NCBI GenBank assembly: GCA_949298985.1
Contig: CASFYV010000005.1
Location: 25,817 to 89,816 of the forward strand
Reading direction: 5' to 3'
Source: an uncultured bacterium
GTDB taxonomy: Bacteria > Cyanobacteriota > Vampirovibrionia > Gastranaerophilales > Gastranaerophilaceae
Length of the DNA: 64,000 bases
A program made the translations under genes and the position numbers. Below the pieces are notes generated by a model. It had not been told where the DNA came from. It worked only from the letters and a program-made list of their open reading frames with translations, and searched no databases. Shown here in pieces: positions 8,496-17,819 of this stretch; positions within the stretch are counted from its first letter, which is position 1; each line of letters begins with the position of its first letter.

Positions 8496-8768
8496 AATTC
8501 TGTTCCTTTAAAACTTGTAAATCTAAAAACTTGCTTTTTTTTGAGCGTTTTTGTTTACAAATTTTAAAACATTTAAATTTTAGAGTAACAAAACCGCTCG
8601 GTTTAACTACCCTAAATAAAATCTAAAAGAAAGTTGCAAAATATAGGGTAGTTATACTAACCCACGCCACCAATTTCTATTTAGATTAATGTTTAATGTT
8701 TTCATAATTAAAATTCCTTGTATCGATATATCGATACAAGGAAAGTATAAATTAATTTATTATAAAAG
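8496..8768. other. structured intergenic region
   Basis: 273 bases without a gene, between the 404-aa membrane gene and uridine phosphorylase, both leftward. It holds AAACCG-CT-CGGTTT (8591-8604), a perfect 10-base inverted repeat AACTACCCTA (8605-8614) / TAGGGTAGTT (8644-8653), and a 30-base perfect palindrome (8714-8743). The first two could be the 5' leader structure of the 404-aa gene. I recognise no known riboswitch class. Confidence 0.5.
8714..8743. repeat. 30-base perfect palindrome
   Basis: The two 15-base halves, TTCCTTGTATCGATA and its complement, meet with no spacer. On the minus strand it lies 26 bases after the uridine phosphorylase stop and is followed by TTTTAATT, so it may be a terminator for that gene. 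An operator for a dimeric regulator is the alternative. Confidence 0.55.
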
Positions 8769-9527
8769 TCAAGCAATTAGTAGTTTAATAGCTTCAACCG
8801 CAGTTTTTATTGCTGAATCTGTGTCGTGTACAACAGGGTTTTCAAGATTTTGTTTTTCTCTTTCTTGATTAGCAACAACTAAAAAGATAGAACCTACTTG
8901 AACTTTTAAATAACTACCCACAATAAATAATGCTGCAGATTCCATTTCAGAAGCTAAACAACCTAGTTTTAACCAAGCATTCCATTTGTTTTCAAGTTCG
9001 TAATTTACCGGCATTAAACTAGGGTTGTGTTGACCATAAAACGAATCTTTACATTGAACAACTCCAACATGGTAATTTTGATTGAGTTTTTTTGCAGCAT
9101 TAATTAAAGAAGTTACTATTTCATAATCAGCTACTGCAGGAAATTCGATTGGAGCATATTCCTTTGTAGTTCCTTCCATTCTGATAGCACCTGTTGCGAT
9201 TACTAAATCACCACTTTTAACGTTTAAATCCATTCCTCCGCAAGTTCCAACTCTTATGAATTTTTTTGCACCAACTTTTACTAATTCTTCCAGTGCAATT
9301 GCGGCAGAAGGTCCGCCAATTCCTGTTGAAGTTACGCTAACTTTAACTCCGTTTAAATATCCTGTGTAAGTTGTAAATTCTCTTCTGTCTGCAACAAGTT
9401 TTGCATCATCAAAATATGCAGCAATTTTTTCGCATCTTTTAGGATCTCCAGGAAGAATGACATATTCTCCAACATCACCTTCTTTTAATCCAATATGATA
9501 TTGAGTACCATCTGTTGAATATTTCAT
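8769..9527 (-). CDS. udp: uridine phosphorylase / nucleoside phosphorylase
   Basis: A 252-residue member of the NP-I nucleoside phosphorylase family. It splits uridine (possibly other nucleosides) with phosphate into base and ribose-1-phosphate for salvage. Motifs: [14 protein letters not shown] at the N-terminus (phosphate site), [16 protein letters not shown], and the substrate/ribose block [12 protein letters not shown] start at the ATG of MKYSTDG (9527) because AGAGGAGA lies just upstream; a longer frame runs through the promoter. A clear promoter (TTGACA-17-TAGAAT) precedes it. Uridine is the best guess over purine substrates. Confidence 0.85.
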   Translation of the reverse strand: MKYSTDGTQYHIGLKEGDVGEYVILPGDPKRCEKIAAYFDDAKLVADRREFTTYTGYLNGVKVSVTSTGIGGPSAAIALEELVKVGAKKFIRVGTCGGMDLNVKSGDLVIATGAIRMEGTTKEYAPIEFPAVADYEIVTSLINAAKKLNQNYHVGVVQCKDSFYGQHNPSLMPVNYELENKWNAWLKLGCLASEMESAALFIVGSYLKVQVGSIFLVVANQEREKQNLENPVVHDTDSAIKTAVEAIKLLIA

Positions 9528-9552
9528 ATAAATCTCCTCTTTTGAAAAATAT

Positions 9553-9581
9553 ATTCTAACAATAATAAAATTTGATGTCAA
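9553..9581 (-). promoter_or_regulatory. sigma-70-type promoter of udp
   Basis: On the minus strand TTGACA (9581-9576) and TAGAAT (9558-9553) are separated by 17 bases. The start codon follows 26 bases after the -10 box, with AGAGGAGA between. Confidence 0.75.
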
Positions 9582-9582
9582 T

Positions 9583-9620
9583 AAAAGAGCCTAAAACTTG
9601 AATGTCTTAGGCCCTTTTTA
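9583..9620 (-). terminator. intrinsic terminator of the ArsB/NhaD-type gene
   Basis: Stem of about 11 pairs with one mismatch (AAAGAGCCTAA / TTAGGCCCTTT) and T-rich flank on the minus strand, 18 bases after the transporter stop and before the udp promoter. Confidence 0.75.
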
Positions 9621-9637
9621 ATTATTGTTATAATTTA

Positions 9638-10963
9638 TTATGTTAAAAATCTAAACCAAATATAAGCAGTACTCATTATTAATGCTGTTGCAGTAACAAG
9701 TACACCATATTTTAAGAAGTACATAAATTTGATAGGATGACCGGTAGAAGCTGCAGTTTCTGAAACAATAACATTAGCAGCGGCACCGATAATTGTCATA
9801 TTTCCGCCTAAGCAAGCACCTAGAGATAAGCACCACCAAAGAGGGAAAGTGTAATCTCCGCCCATAACTTTTTGAACTTCTACTAATAATGGTGACATAG
9901 TTGCGGTATACGGAATATTATCAATAATACCTGATAAAATACCTGAAGCCCATAAAATAATCATTGCAGTTGCTTTTTGAGAACCGTTAGTTACATTTAA
10001 TAGCCATTCAGACATTAATTTAATACCGCCGGCGTGTTCTAGACCACCAATAATTATGAATAAACCGATGAAGAAGAAAATAGTGTTCCATTCAACTTCA
10101 TTAAATATGTGGTGAGGTTTTTCAAATAACAATAAGAAAGCTGCACCGGCCATAGCTGTTACACAAGTTTGGATATGAGTAATATCGTGTAACATAAAGC
10201 CCAAGATAACAAGACCTAATACAAGACCTGATCTAATCATAAGAGCTTTGTCAGTGATTGTATTTGAGTTATCTAAGTTAGCAACTTTTGCCATTTTATC
10301 AGCATCTGCTATAAGCTGTTTTCTGAAAATAAATGTAAGTATCCCTACATTTACAACTAATATTGCAAAAACAATGCCTGTTAATTCTTTAATGAAATCC
10401 ATAAAAGAAAGTCCGGCAGCACTTCCGATAATAATATTTGGAGGGTCTCCAATTAATGTTGCAGTTCCACCGATATTTGATGCTAAAATTTCTGTGATTA
10501 AGAATGGGATAGGGTTTATATCTAATTCTTTTGCGATAACAAATGTTACAGGCATGATTAAGATAACTGTTGTAACATTATCTAAAAAAGCTGATACAAT
10601 AGCTGTGAAAAATGCTAGTGATATTAATATCAGCTTAGGTTGTCCCTTTGTCATTTTTAGCATTTCATTAGCTATCCAATTGAACATTCCACTTTTTGTT
10701 GCAATGCTTACAATAATCATCATTGAAACAAGTAAAAAGATTACATTGAAATCAACGAAATTAATAAAATAACCGTGGTCAAATACTCCATTAACTAATT
10801 TGTCTTGACCTAATAAACCTAAAATTAATGTTAAAGCTGCACCAATTAAGGCTACAGTAACTTTAGGTATTTTTTCAGTAGCAATAAAAACATATGCTAC
10901 AAGAAGAATAGTAGCTGATACAGGAATTGCATGCGAATGTATCAAGCTCATTAAACCTTCCAT
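9638..10963 (-). CDS. ArsB/NhaD superfamily (ion transporter) permease
   Basis: A 441-residue inner-membrane protein with about 11-12 hydrophobic segments. The diagnostic re-entrant blocks of the ion transporter superfamily are present: IGGTATLIGDPPNIIIG near residue 165 and a second SLGACLGGNMTIIGAAANVIV near the C-terminus. NhaD-type Na+/H+ antiporters and ArsB-like anion pumps share this pattern; length and the GDPPN motif fit NhaD best, but the ion is not decided by sequence alone. AGGAGG lies just before the ATG. It is a single-gene unit with its own terminator. Confidence 0.8.
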   Translation of the reverse strand: MEGLMSLIHSHAIPVSATILLVAYVFIATEKIPKVTVALIGAALTLILGLLGQDKLVNGVFDHGYFINFVDFNVIFLLVSMMIIVSIATKSGMFNWIANEMLKMTKGQPKLILISLAFFTAIVSAFLDNVTTVILIMPVTFVIAKELDINPIPFLITEILASNIGGTATLIGDPPNIIIGSAAGLSFMDFIKELTGIVFAILVVNVGILTFIFRKQLIADADKMAKVANLDNSNTITDKALMIRSGLVLGLVILGFMLHDITHIQTCVTAMAGAAFLLLFEKPHHIFNEVEWNTIFFFIGLFIIIGGLEHAGGIKLMSEWLLNVTNGSQKATAMIILWASGILSGIIDNIPYTATMSPLLVEVQKVMGGDYTFPLWWCLSLGACLGGNMTIIGAAANVIVSETAASTGHPIKFMYFLKYGVLVTATALIMSTAYIWFRFLT

Positions 10964-11086
10964 TTTTCCTCCTTCTATTTTTTATACAATATCGAATAAG
11001 CTTTATGCTTAATGTTAATTTCGACCGTTATTTTAATCATATTATAAAAAGATGTTCTTTAGGGTAAATAAATGTAACAATTTATT

Positions 11087-12532
11087 TTACTTTGTTTTCT
11101 GTTTGTCTTTGCTGTAATCATAAAGCCCAGGGAAGGCGTCTACACCAGTTGTTTTCTTTGTAACATAGTACTGAATTTTTGGAATGACATAAGATAAGAA
11201 TATTGCTGCAACAGAAAAACCTGCGGCGAAATTTATTCCATTATATATTAAGTTTTTCTTCTGTACTTTTTCAATTAATGCTTTATCAATTTTTCCATCT
11301 TTAGATTGTTTGCAAAGATATTCGACATATTTTATCATTTCATCTTTTAGATTATAAAGACTTTTATTTGATACATATTTGAACTCATCTTTATTAGCAC
11401 CTTTAGTAAAATCTGTAAAGACTTTATCTAAAAGTTTAGGGTCATTTATTTCAGCAACGTTAAAAGCATCGATTAATTGTTGTTTTGTTAATACAGCTTC
11501 TCCTATTCTTTCAGGTTGTAATTTCGCCATTTCTCTTGCTCTTTCAAGAATCTTAGAATCTGTTATATGTTTTTCAGCTTCGCTTAATTTGATTACTTCA
11601 AGAGGTTTTCTTTTAAATAATTTATCAAAAGCAGAAGGCTTAGTTGTTTCAAAGTTTATTTCCTTAGGAAGTTCGATATTTTTACCTAAAACCGCATTTT
11701 TAAAATCATCAACATTCATTTTGTTATCTTTAATATAATTTAAAAGATGTTTATTTAATGTTTCAGCAGTAGCAGGGTTCAATCTTGTAGAATTTCCGGT
11801 TTGAGCAAGGTTAAGAAGATTTCTAACGTGTCCTTGAGCCCACATATAGAAATAAATTGAACCGATATCACGAATTGCAATTTCTCTACGTTCTTCTTTT
11901 GTACGAGCATTGTACATTCTTCCGCCTGCAATACCTGCATCACTAGATAATAATTTGCCAGTGTTTGTATTTTCAATTGCATTTGTGAAAACATTTATCG
12001 CGTTTATTCCAGCACCTTTAAATGAAGGATTATGTTGAGCCTTTAGTCGTTCTAATTCATCTCTTTGTTTTTTTAGTTTTTTTGTAAGTCCTTGATTGAA
12101 TTTAGGAACAACAAAACCTATAAACAAGTTTGTAATAATGACACTGGTAAGTACTTTTGCTCCTTTAATTAAAGCAACTTGTTTTGCATTGAATCCTTTA
12201 GGAGCAACTTTTTTCATGAAGTTTTCAAAAGGAGTTCTTAAAGCTTTATCTGTTCCAACATCAAAATTCTTAGTAGTTTTTAGAATTTTATTAACTAATT
12301 TATCCCCAAGAGCATTCATTGCCCCGACCCCGCAAAGCCAAACAATTGATCCTGAAGATTCCTCAATAAAACGTTCTCTAGCTTCATCAATACCGCCACG
12401 ATGGTAAGCTTGGTAAGTTCTTCCTGCAACAACAGTAGCTTCTAGTGCTGCAATCGGTGCCATAGCGTCAGCTTTTGTCATTGATGTTATTACTTTTGAT
12501 AAAGTTACTTTATTACCTGAAATCGGATTCAA
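11087..12532 (-). CDS. lineage-specific membrane protein, 481 aa
   Basis: Family not recognised. The start is probably TTG (12532), seven bases after GAGAAAGG. An N-terminal Ala-rich region (ADAMAPIAALEATVVAGRTY, then a RERFIEESSGSIVWLCGVGAMNALGD block), a hydrophobic helix near residue 135 (VLTSVIITNLFIGFVVP), a mid-protein GIAGGRMYNARTKEERRE block, a long charged region, and a C-terminal membrane helix (FAAGFSVAAIFLSYVIP) can be seen. The first and third blocks line up with those of the 404-residue protein at 7281-8495. An NPSFKG tripeptide-containing motif lies near residue 170. Two HLR1-like half-site pairs lie upstream (12605-12642). Confidence 0.65.
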   Translation of the reverse strand: MNPISGNKVTLSKVITSMTKADAMAPIAALEATVVAGRTYQAYHRGGIDEARERFIEESSGSIVWLCGVGAMNALGDKLVNKILKTTKNFDVGTDKALRTPFENFMKKVAPKGFNAKQVALIKGAKVLTSVIITNLFIGFVVPKFNQGLTKKLKKQRDELERLKAQHNPSFKGAGINAINVFTNAIENTNTGKLLSSDAGIAGGRMYNARTKEERREIAIRDIGSIYFYMWAQGHVRNLLNLAQTGNSTRLNPATAETLNKHLLNYIKDNKMNVDDFKNAVLGKNIELPKEINFETTKPSAFDKLFKRKPLEVIKLSEAEKHITDSKILERAREMAKLQPERIGEAVLTKQQLIDAFNVAEINDPKLLDKVFTDFTKGANKDEFKYVSNKSLYNLKDEMIKYVEYLCKQSKDGKIDKALIEKVQKKNLIYNGINFAAGFSVAAIFLSYVIPKIQYYVTKKTTGVDAFPGLYDYSKDKQKTK

Positions 12533-12656
12533 AATAAAACCTTTCTCTTTTACAGGGATTTTAAAATTTGTGAAACTTATTTTTTGTTAATTTTAAAAAA
12601 AAATGTTACAAAAGTAAAAAAAACTTTACAAAATTTTAAAAAATAGAAATCTTTAC

Positions 12657-12685
12657 TTGTAATTAGATTATGTTTTATTTATGAT
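12657..12685 (+). promoter_or_regulatory. probable rplS promoter
   Basis: TTGTAA (12657-12662), 17 bases, TATGAT (12680-12685), 44 bases before the rplS ATG. HLR1-like half-sites (GTTACAAA at 12605, TTTACAAA at 12625) lie just upstream of the -35 box. Confidence 0.55.
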
Positions 12686-12729
12686 TGATTTAAATGTATA
12701 CGTAGTCAAAATATAAAGGGAATAGCAAA

Positions 12730-13083
12730 ATGAATCCTATTATTAAAAATTTAGAAGCAGAATATACAACAAGAGAATTACCAGAAATGAATCCTGGTGA
12801 TACTGTAAGAGTTTCTGTAAAAATCGTTGAAGGTAACAAAGAAAGATTACAAGCTTACGAAGGTACTATTATTGCTGAACACGGTTCAGGTATTAATAAA
12901 ACAATTACCGTAAGAAAAGTATTCCAAGGTGTTGGTGTAGAACGTGTATTCTTAGTACACTCTCCTCGTATTGAAAAAATTACTGTTCAAAGACGTGGTG
13001 ATGTAAAACGTGCTAAATTATATTACTTAAGAGAACGTTCTGGTAAAGCAACTCGTATTAAGGAAAAAATTGAAAAAAGATAA
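12730..13083 (+). CDS. rplS: 50S ribosomal protein L19
   Basis: 117 residues, the normal length. L19 sits at the 30S-50S interface of the ribosome. Family motifs: [13 protein letters not shown] [42 protein letters not shown] and the C-terminal [36 protein letters not shown] precedes the ATG. It is followed after 13 bases by the ribosome-assembly GTPase gene, a common neighbour of rplS. Confidence 0.97.
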   Translation: MNPIIKNLEAEYTTRELPEMNPGDTVRVSVKIVEGNKERLQAYEGTIIAEHGSGINKTITVRKVFQGVGVERVFLVHSPRIEKITVQRRGDVKRAKLYYLRERSGKATRIKEKIEKR

Positions 13084-13096
13084 GAGGTAATTAAGC

Positions 13097-13945
13097 TTGC
13101 ATATTCACTGGTACCCAGGGCATATTGCCAAAGCTGAACGTCAGCTTAAAGATAAATTGAATTTGGTTGATGTGATAATTGAGGTACGTGATAGCAGATT
13201 ACCTTTGAGTAGTAGTTATTCAAACATAAAGAAGCTTTTGGGAGAAAAACCAAGGCTTCTTTTGTTGAATAAGGCTGATTTGGTAGATAGAGATGAATTA
13301 AAAGCTTGGGTGAGTTACTTAAAAAAGACTACTCAATGCCCTGTTATTGTAACAGAAGCTAAAGGGAATAAAGATTTAGCTCAAGTAGTTAGAACTGCAG
13401 TGGAATTAAGTGAGCCTAAAATACAGGCTTTGATGGCAAAAGGTCTTTTAAGACGTCCGGCTAGAGCAATGGTTGTTGGAATGCCAAATGTTGGGAAATC
13501 AAGTGTTATAAATAAATTAACAAAATCATCCAAAACAAAAATTGGTGCAAAAGCCGGTGTTACTCGTCAACAACAGTGGGTAAGGATTAATCCTAAACTT
13601 GAATTATTAGATACTCCTGGGATAATTCCGACTAAACAAGATGATCAATTACAAGCTGTAAAGTTAGCGTTTGTAAGTTCAGTATCTGAAAATGCATATT
13701 CTCCTGAACCTGTTGCAAAAGCTTTGTTGGATATGCTTTCAAAGATGTGTAATGATTATTTGTGTGAGTATTATAAAGTTGAAAATTTAACTTTAGAAGA
13801 AATTGCTTTAAAGAGAAATTGGGTTATAAAATCTGAATCTCCTGATACAGAAAGAACTGCGATATATGTTCTTAAGGATTTTAGAGAAGGCAGGTTAGGT
13901 AAATTTATATTAGATGAGTTGCCTGAAGATGAAGAAAAGATGTAG
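13097..13945 (+). CDS. ylqF: ribosome biogenesis GTPase YlqF/RbgA
   Basis: A 282-residue circularly permuted GTPase needed for late 50S assembly in the relatives where it has been studied. The G motifs come in permuted order: NKAD (G4) near residue 59, then GMPNVGKSS (G1) near 130, then DTPG (G3) near 173. The N-terminus HIHWYPGHIAKAERQL is the family's WYPGHM block. The start is TTG at 13097 after GAGGT; the conserved N-terminus leaves no room for a later start. It overlaps the next gene. Confidence 0.92.
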   Translation: MHIHWYPGHIAKAERQLKDKLNLVDVIIEVRDSRLPLSSSYSNIKKLLGEKPRLLLLNKADLVDRDELKAWVSYLKKTTQCPVIVTEAKGNKDLAQVVRTAVELSEPKIQALMAKGLLRRPARAMVVGMPNVGKSSVINKLTKSSKTKIGAKAGVTRQQQWVRINPKLELLDTPGIIPTKQDDQLQAVKLAFVSSVSENAYSPEPVAKALLDMLSKMCNDYLCEYYKVENLTLEEIALKRNWVIKSESPDTERTAIYVLKDFREGRLGKFILDELPEDEEKM

Positions 13946-14474
13946 TTGGGTAGATTTAAAATCAGATATTTATGTAAAATATCATGATGAGGAATGGGGA
14001 GTTCCTAAATATGATGATAGAGATTTGTTTGAACTTCTTGTTTTAGAGTCTTTTCAGGCTGGTTTAGCTTGGATTACTGTTTTAAAAAAACGTGAAGCTT
14101 TTAGGGAGGCTTTTGATAATTTTGATGTATTAAAAGTTGTTAATTATAAAGAAGAGAAGATAAATGAATTATTAAATAATGAGAAAATTATAAGAAGTCG
14201 TGGAAAAATAAATGCAAGCATAAATAATGCTAAGATATTTATTTTAATTCAAAGAGAATTTGGTTCTTTTTCTAATTATATTTGGTCATTTACAAATAAA
14301 AAAGTCGTTAAAAATAATACAAATAATATTCCGGTAAGTACAGAGCTTTCGGATATTATATCAAAAGATTTAAAAAAACGTGGTATGAAATATGTAGGAA
14401 CCGTAATAATATATTCATATTTACAAGCAATTGGTGTTGTAGATGATCATGAAATTGATTGCTTTAGGTATTAG
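13929..14474 (+). CDS. tag: DNA-3-methyladenine glycosylase I
   Basis: A base-excision repair enzyme (181 residues) removing 3-methyladenine from alkylated DNA. Family motifs: KRCSWV, KYHDEEWGVP, LFELLVLESFQAGLAW, and the C-terminal DDHEIDCF. The zinc site of Tag (an N-terminal Cys, the His of YHDEEWG, and the C-terminal His and Cys) is complete. I start at ATG 13929, since family members begin M..RC.W; an ATG at 13914 is possible. The gene overlaps ylqF by 17 bases and its end overlaps dnaB by 4 bases, tail to tail. Confidence 0.93.
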   Translation: MKKRCSWVDLKSDIYVKYHDEEWGVPKYDDRDLFELLVLESFQAGLAWITVLKKREAFREAFDNFDVLKVVNYKEEKINELLNNEKIIRSRGKINASINNAKIFILIQREFGSFSNYIWSFTNKKVVKNNTNNIPVSTELSDIISKDLKKRGMKYVGTVIIYSYLQAIGVVDDHEIDCFRY

Positions 14475-15865
14475 AATACATCTGTTTTAATAGGGTTTTT
14501 AAATTTGGTGATGCTTCCTTGGAATAGAAGTTTAACAGTTCCAACAGGGCCGTTTCTGTGTTTTGCAATAATGATTTCAGCTTCGCCTTTATTAGCAGCC
14601 TTTTCTGCTTGTTCTTCTTCATCATTTGCATTTTTATAATATTCATCACGGTAGATAAACATAACGATATCGGCATCTTGTTCGATAGAGCCAGATTCTC
14701 TTAAGTCAGATAACATAGGTCGTTTATCTGTTCTACTTTCTACCGCACGTGATAATTGAGATAGTGCAATAATCGGAACATTCAATTCCTTAGCTAATAT
14801 TTTAAGACCTCTTGAAATACTAGAAATCTGCTGCATTCTATCTTCTCTGCCGGAGCCTTCAATTAATTGTAAATAGTCAATTACAATCAGTCCTAAATTC
14901 TTTTCAGCCATCGCTAATCTTCTACATTTAGCTCTTAAATCTGTAATGTTACAACCTGCGGTGTCATCAATATAAATAGGAGCTTCTGAATAGCTGTTCA
15001 TAGCGACTGCTAGTTTTTCCCAGTCCTTAGCTTGCATATTACCTGTTTTTAGTCTTTGAGTATCAACTTCAGCTTCTGAACATAAAAGACGTTGTACAAG
15101 CTGTTCCTTTGACATTTCTAATGAGAATATTGCAACCGGAGTATTTGCTCTTAGTGCGACATTTTGTGCAATGTTTAGAGCAAATGCGGTTTTACCCATC
15201 GCAGGGCGAGCTGCTAAAATAATCAAATCTGATTTTTGAAGTCCGTTCATCATTGTATCTAAGTCATAAAAACTAGTAGGTACACCAGTTAGAGTGCCTT
15301 TGTTATTATAACGTTCTTCGATTTTTGCATATGTATCATATACTAAATCTTTGATTGGGGTAAGTGACTTTGACGCTTTTTGAGAAGCGATATCAAATAT
15401 TAATTTTTCCGCAAGTTCTAATGATTCTTCAATGGGATTTAAGTCATATCCTGATGATACAATTTCAGATCCTGCATTTATTAACGAGCGTTTAATAGCT
15501 TTTTCTTGGACTATTCTTGAATAATATTCAACGTTAGTTGTAGTAATAGTTTTATAACTTAAATCGTTGATAAATGCACGTCCTCCAACCAATTCAAGTT
15601 TTTGATTGATATTAAGGACATCAGATACTGATACGATATCGATTTTGTCTTCTCCGTTATAGAGTTGGAGCATTGCTTCATATACATATCTGTGAGCAGG
15701 TTTATAGAAAGATTCCGGTCTCAAATGCTCTACAATTTTATTCATACAAGTTGGGTTAACCAAAATTGCACCTAAAATTGCTTCTTCTGCATCAATATTT
15801 TGAGGCATTAATTGTGATAAATCTTCCGCTTGTTGCTTCTTTTTTGATGTATATGATGATGTCAT
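14471..15865 (-). CDS. dnaB: replicative DNA helicase DnaB
   Basis: Hexameric helicase that unwinds DNA at the replication fork, 464 residues. The N-terminal DnaG-interacting domain begins PQNIDAEEAILGAILVN. The RecA-like domain has Walker A AARPAMGKTAFALN, the IFSLEMSKEQLVQRLL block, Walker B LIVIDYLQLI, and SQLSRAVESR. AAAGGAG lies before the ATG. proS is the upstream gene, 28 bases away, in the same direction. A DciA-like loader candidate is encoded at 38.1 kb. No intein is seen. Confidence 0.97.
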   Translation of the reverse strand: MTSSYTSKKKQQAEDLSQLMPQNIDAEEAILGAILVNPTCMNKIVEHLRPESFYKPAHRYVYEAMLQLYNGEDKIDIVSVSDVLNINQKLELVGGRAFINDLSYKTITTTNVEYYSRIVQEKAIKRSLINAGSEIVSSGYDLNPIEESLELAEKLIFDIASQKASKSLTPIKDLVYDTYAKIEERYNNKGTLTGVPTSFYDLDTMMNGLQKSDLIILAARPAMGKTAFALNIAQNVALRANTPVAIFSLEMSKEQLVQRLLCSEAEVDTQRLKTGNMQAKDWEKLAVAMNSYSEAPIYIDDTAGCNITDLRAKCRRLAMAEKNLGLIVIDYLQLIEGSGREDRMQQISSISRGLKILAKELNVPIIALSQLSRAVESRTDKRPMLSDLRESGSIEQDADIVMFIYRDEYYKNANDEEEQAEKAANKGEAEIIIAKHRNGPVGTVKLLFQGSITKFKNPIKTDVF

Positions 15866-15892
15866 TTAGTCGAACTCCTTTAATCTCTAACA

Positions 15893-17638
15893 TTATTTTA
15901 TATTATGAACTGCAGTTACGACAATTTCGGCCGCATCTTCAGGTTTCATTTGAGATTTTTCATTTGTTTCTCTTGTTTTGAATTCTACTAGACCTTCATT
16001 AATTGATTTTCCTACTGTGATTATGTAAGAGAAACCTATTAGTTCTGCATCTTTGAATTTAACACCAGGACGTTCATCTCTATCATCTATTACGACTTCT
16101 ACTCCATGCTTTTTAAGAGTTTCGTAGATATCATTTGCAACTTTCATTTGTAATTCATCTTTTGTGCTTACTGGAATTACTATTGCATGGTATGGTGCAA
16201 TTGCTAAAGGCCATTTGATACCGAATTCATCATAATGAGCTTCAACAGCAGCTGCAGCAGTTCTTGAAATACCGATACCGTAACAACCCATTACATAAGG
16301 TTTTGTTTTCCCATCAACATCAGTAAATACTGCATTCATTGGCTTTGAATATTTTGTTCCTAATTGGAAAATATTACCAACTTCAATACCTCTTGTTACT
16401 TTTAGAGGTTTGCCACATTGTGGACATAATTCTCCAGCTTCTACCAGTCTTATATCGGTAACAATTTCAGGTAGTTTAACTTCACTACCCCAATTATAGC
16501 CAACTCCGTGTTTATCTTCTTGGTTAATTCCAATTACGAAATTTTTCATTTCTTTAACGGTATTATCAGCAATAATTGTAACAGGATACCCGTTATATTC
16601 TTTTAAACCATTTGGTCCGATAAAACCTTTAGCTGCATCAAATCCGTTTACACCCATCATTTCTTCGATTTCGCCAGCTGTTGCAATTCTAATATCAACT
16701 CCGCCTACAGCATTCATAAGTTTGGTTTCTTCTACTTGTTTATCTGCTCTTATTAAAGCTAATACAGGTTTTTTATCAACAATATATACAAGAGTTTTTA
16801 CAATTATTGTAGAAGGTATTTTTAAGAAATCTGATAATTCTTCTATTGAATGAGTATCAGGAGTATCTATAATCTCAGCTTTTTCATATTTTCCTACAAT
16901 ATTAGCTTCCGGTAAATTAGAAATAGCATGGTTTGAATTAGCTGAATAATCACAGCTATCGCAGTAGAATACATCATTTTCTCCGGCATCAGTATCAGTA
17001 ATTACCATAAATTCATGGCTTACACTTCCACCGATTGCCCCTGAATCTGATTGAACCATTTTTGTATTAAGTCCACAACGTTTAAATATTCTGCTATAAG
17101 CTTTTGCCATATTTTCGTATTCTTTTTTTAGTCCTTCTTCAGAAGTATCAAAAGAATAAGCATCTTTCATTATAAATTCACGACCTCTTAAAAGTCCAAA
17201 ACGAGGACGGACTTCATCTCTAAATTTTGATTGGATTTGGTATAAATTTACAGGCAATTGTTTGTAAGATTTTAAACCATCACGAGCTATTGATGTAATT
17301 ATTTCTTCATGAGTAGGTCCAAGACACATTTCACGATTGTGTCTGTCTTTCAATCTCATAAGTTCTTTTCCGTAAACTTCCCATCTGCCTGATTCTTCCC
17401 AAAGTTCTTTAGGTTGAACAAATGGCATGAGTAATTCTTGAGCTCCAGCTTTGTCCATTTCTTCTCTAACGATATTTTCAACTTTTTTAAGTACTCGCCA
17501 CATTAGGGGTAAATAATTATAAACCCCAGAGGTAAGTTTTCTTATGTATCCTGCTCTTACTAGCATTTTATGTGAAATAACTTCCGCATCTGACGGAAAT
17601 TCTCTTAGTGTTTGTACAAATAATTTTGACATTTTCAT
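15893..17638 (-). CDS. proS: prolyl-tRNA synthetase, bacterial type with editing domain
   Basis: Class II aminoacyl-tRNA synthetase (581 residues, near the usual 570) charging tRNA-Pro. Class II motifs: RAGYIRKLTSGVYNYLPL, PTHEEIITSIARDGLKSYKQLPVNLYQ, and FRDEVRPRFGLLRGREFIMKD. The central insertion (about 225-385, from TPDTHSIEELSDFL) is the YbaK-like editing domain. The anticodon-binding domain is at the C-terminus. A GGTAGAAT extended -10 box lies upstream. I looked for a T-box leader and saw none. Confidence 0.96.
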   Translation of the reverse strand: MKMSKLFVQTLREFPSDAEVISHKMLVRAGYIRKLTSGVYNYLPLMWRVLKKVENIVREEMDKAGAQELLMPFVQPKELWEESGRWEVYGKELMRLKDRHNREMCLGPTHEEIITSIARDGLKSYKQLPVNLYQIQSKFRDEVRPRFGLLRGREFIMKDAYSFDTSEEGLKKEYENMAKAYSRIFKRCGLNTKMVQSDSGAIGGSVSHEFMVITDTDAGENDVFYCDSCDYSANSNHAISNLPEANIVGKYEKAEIIDTPDTHSIEELSDFLKIPSTIIVKTLVYIVDKKPVLALIRADKQVEETKLMNAVGGVDIRIATAGEIEEMMGVNGFDAAKGFIGPNGLKEYNGYPVTIIADNTVKEMKNFVIGINQEDKHGVGYNWGSEVKLPEIVTDIRLVEAGELCPQCGKPLKVTRGIEVGNIFQLGTKYSKPMNAVFTDVDGKTKPYVMGCYGIGISRTAAAAVEAHYDEFGIKWPLAIAPYHAIVIPVSTKDELQMKVANDIYETLKKHGVEVVIDDRDERPGVKFKDAELIGFSYIITVGKSINEGLVEFKTRETNEKSQMKPEDAAEIVVTAVHNIK

Positions 17639-17819
17639 AATAAATAATTCCCCTAATTCAATTCTATTAACTAAATTCTACCATAAACAAATATGTAATT
17701 TAATAATAAAAAATTACCTGACAAACTTATTGCATAAAATTTTATAATATGATAAAATTTTTTCGTAAGGCGAAATAGACTTTCTTTTGCCATCTCAGTA
17801 AAAGATAAAAGGGGTGACT

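Noticed and set aside
8591..8604. AAACCG-CT-CGGTTT hairpin as terminator
   Set aside because: It is short and no run of T follows on either strand.
10248..10772. 174-codon open frame antisense to the transporter gene
   Set aside because: Hydrophobic codons of a membrane protein commonly give long antisense frames; the sense gene has clear family motifs.
17639..17819. T-box leader for proS
   Set aside because: No T-box sequence, specifier stem or antiterminator is visible; the region contains ordinary promoter-like sequence.
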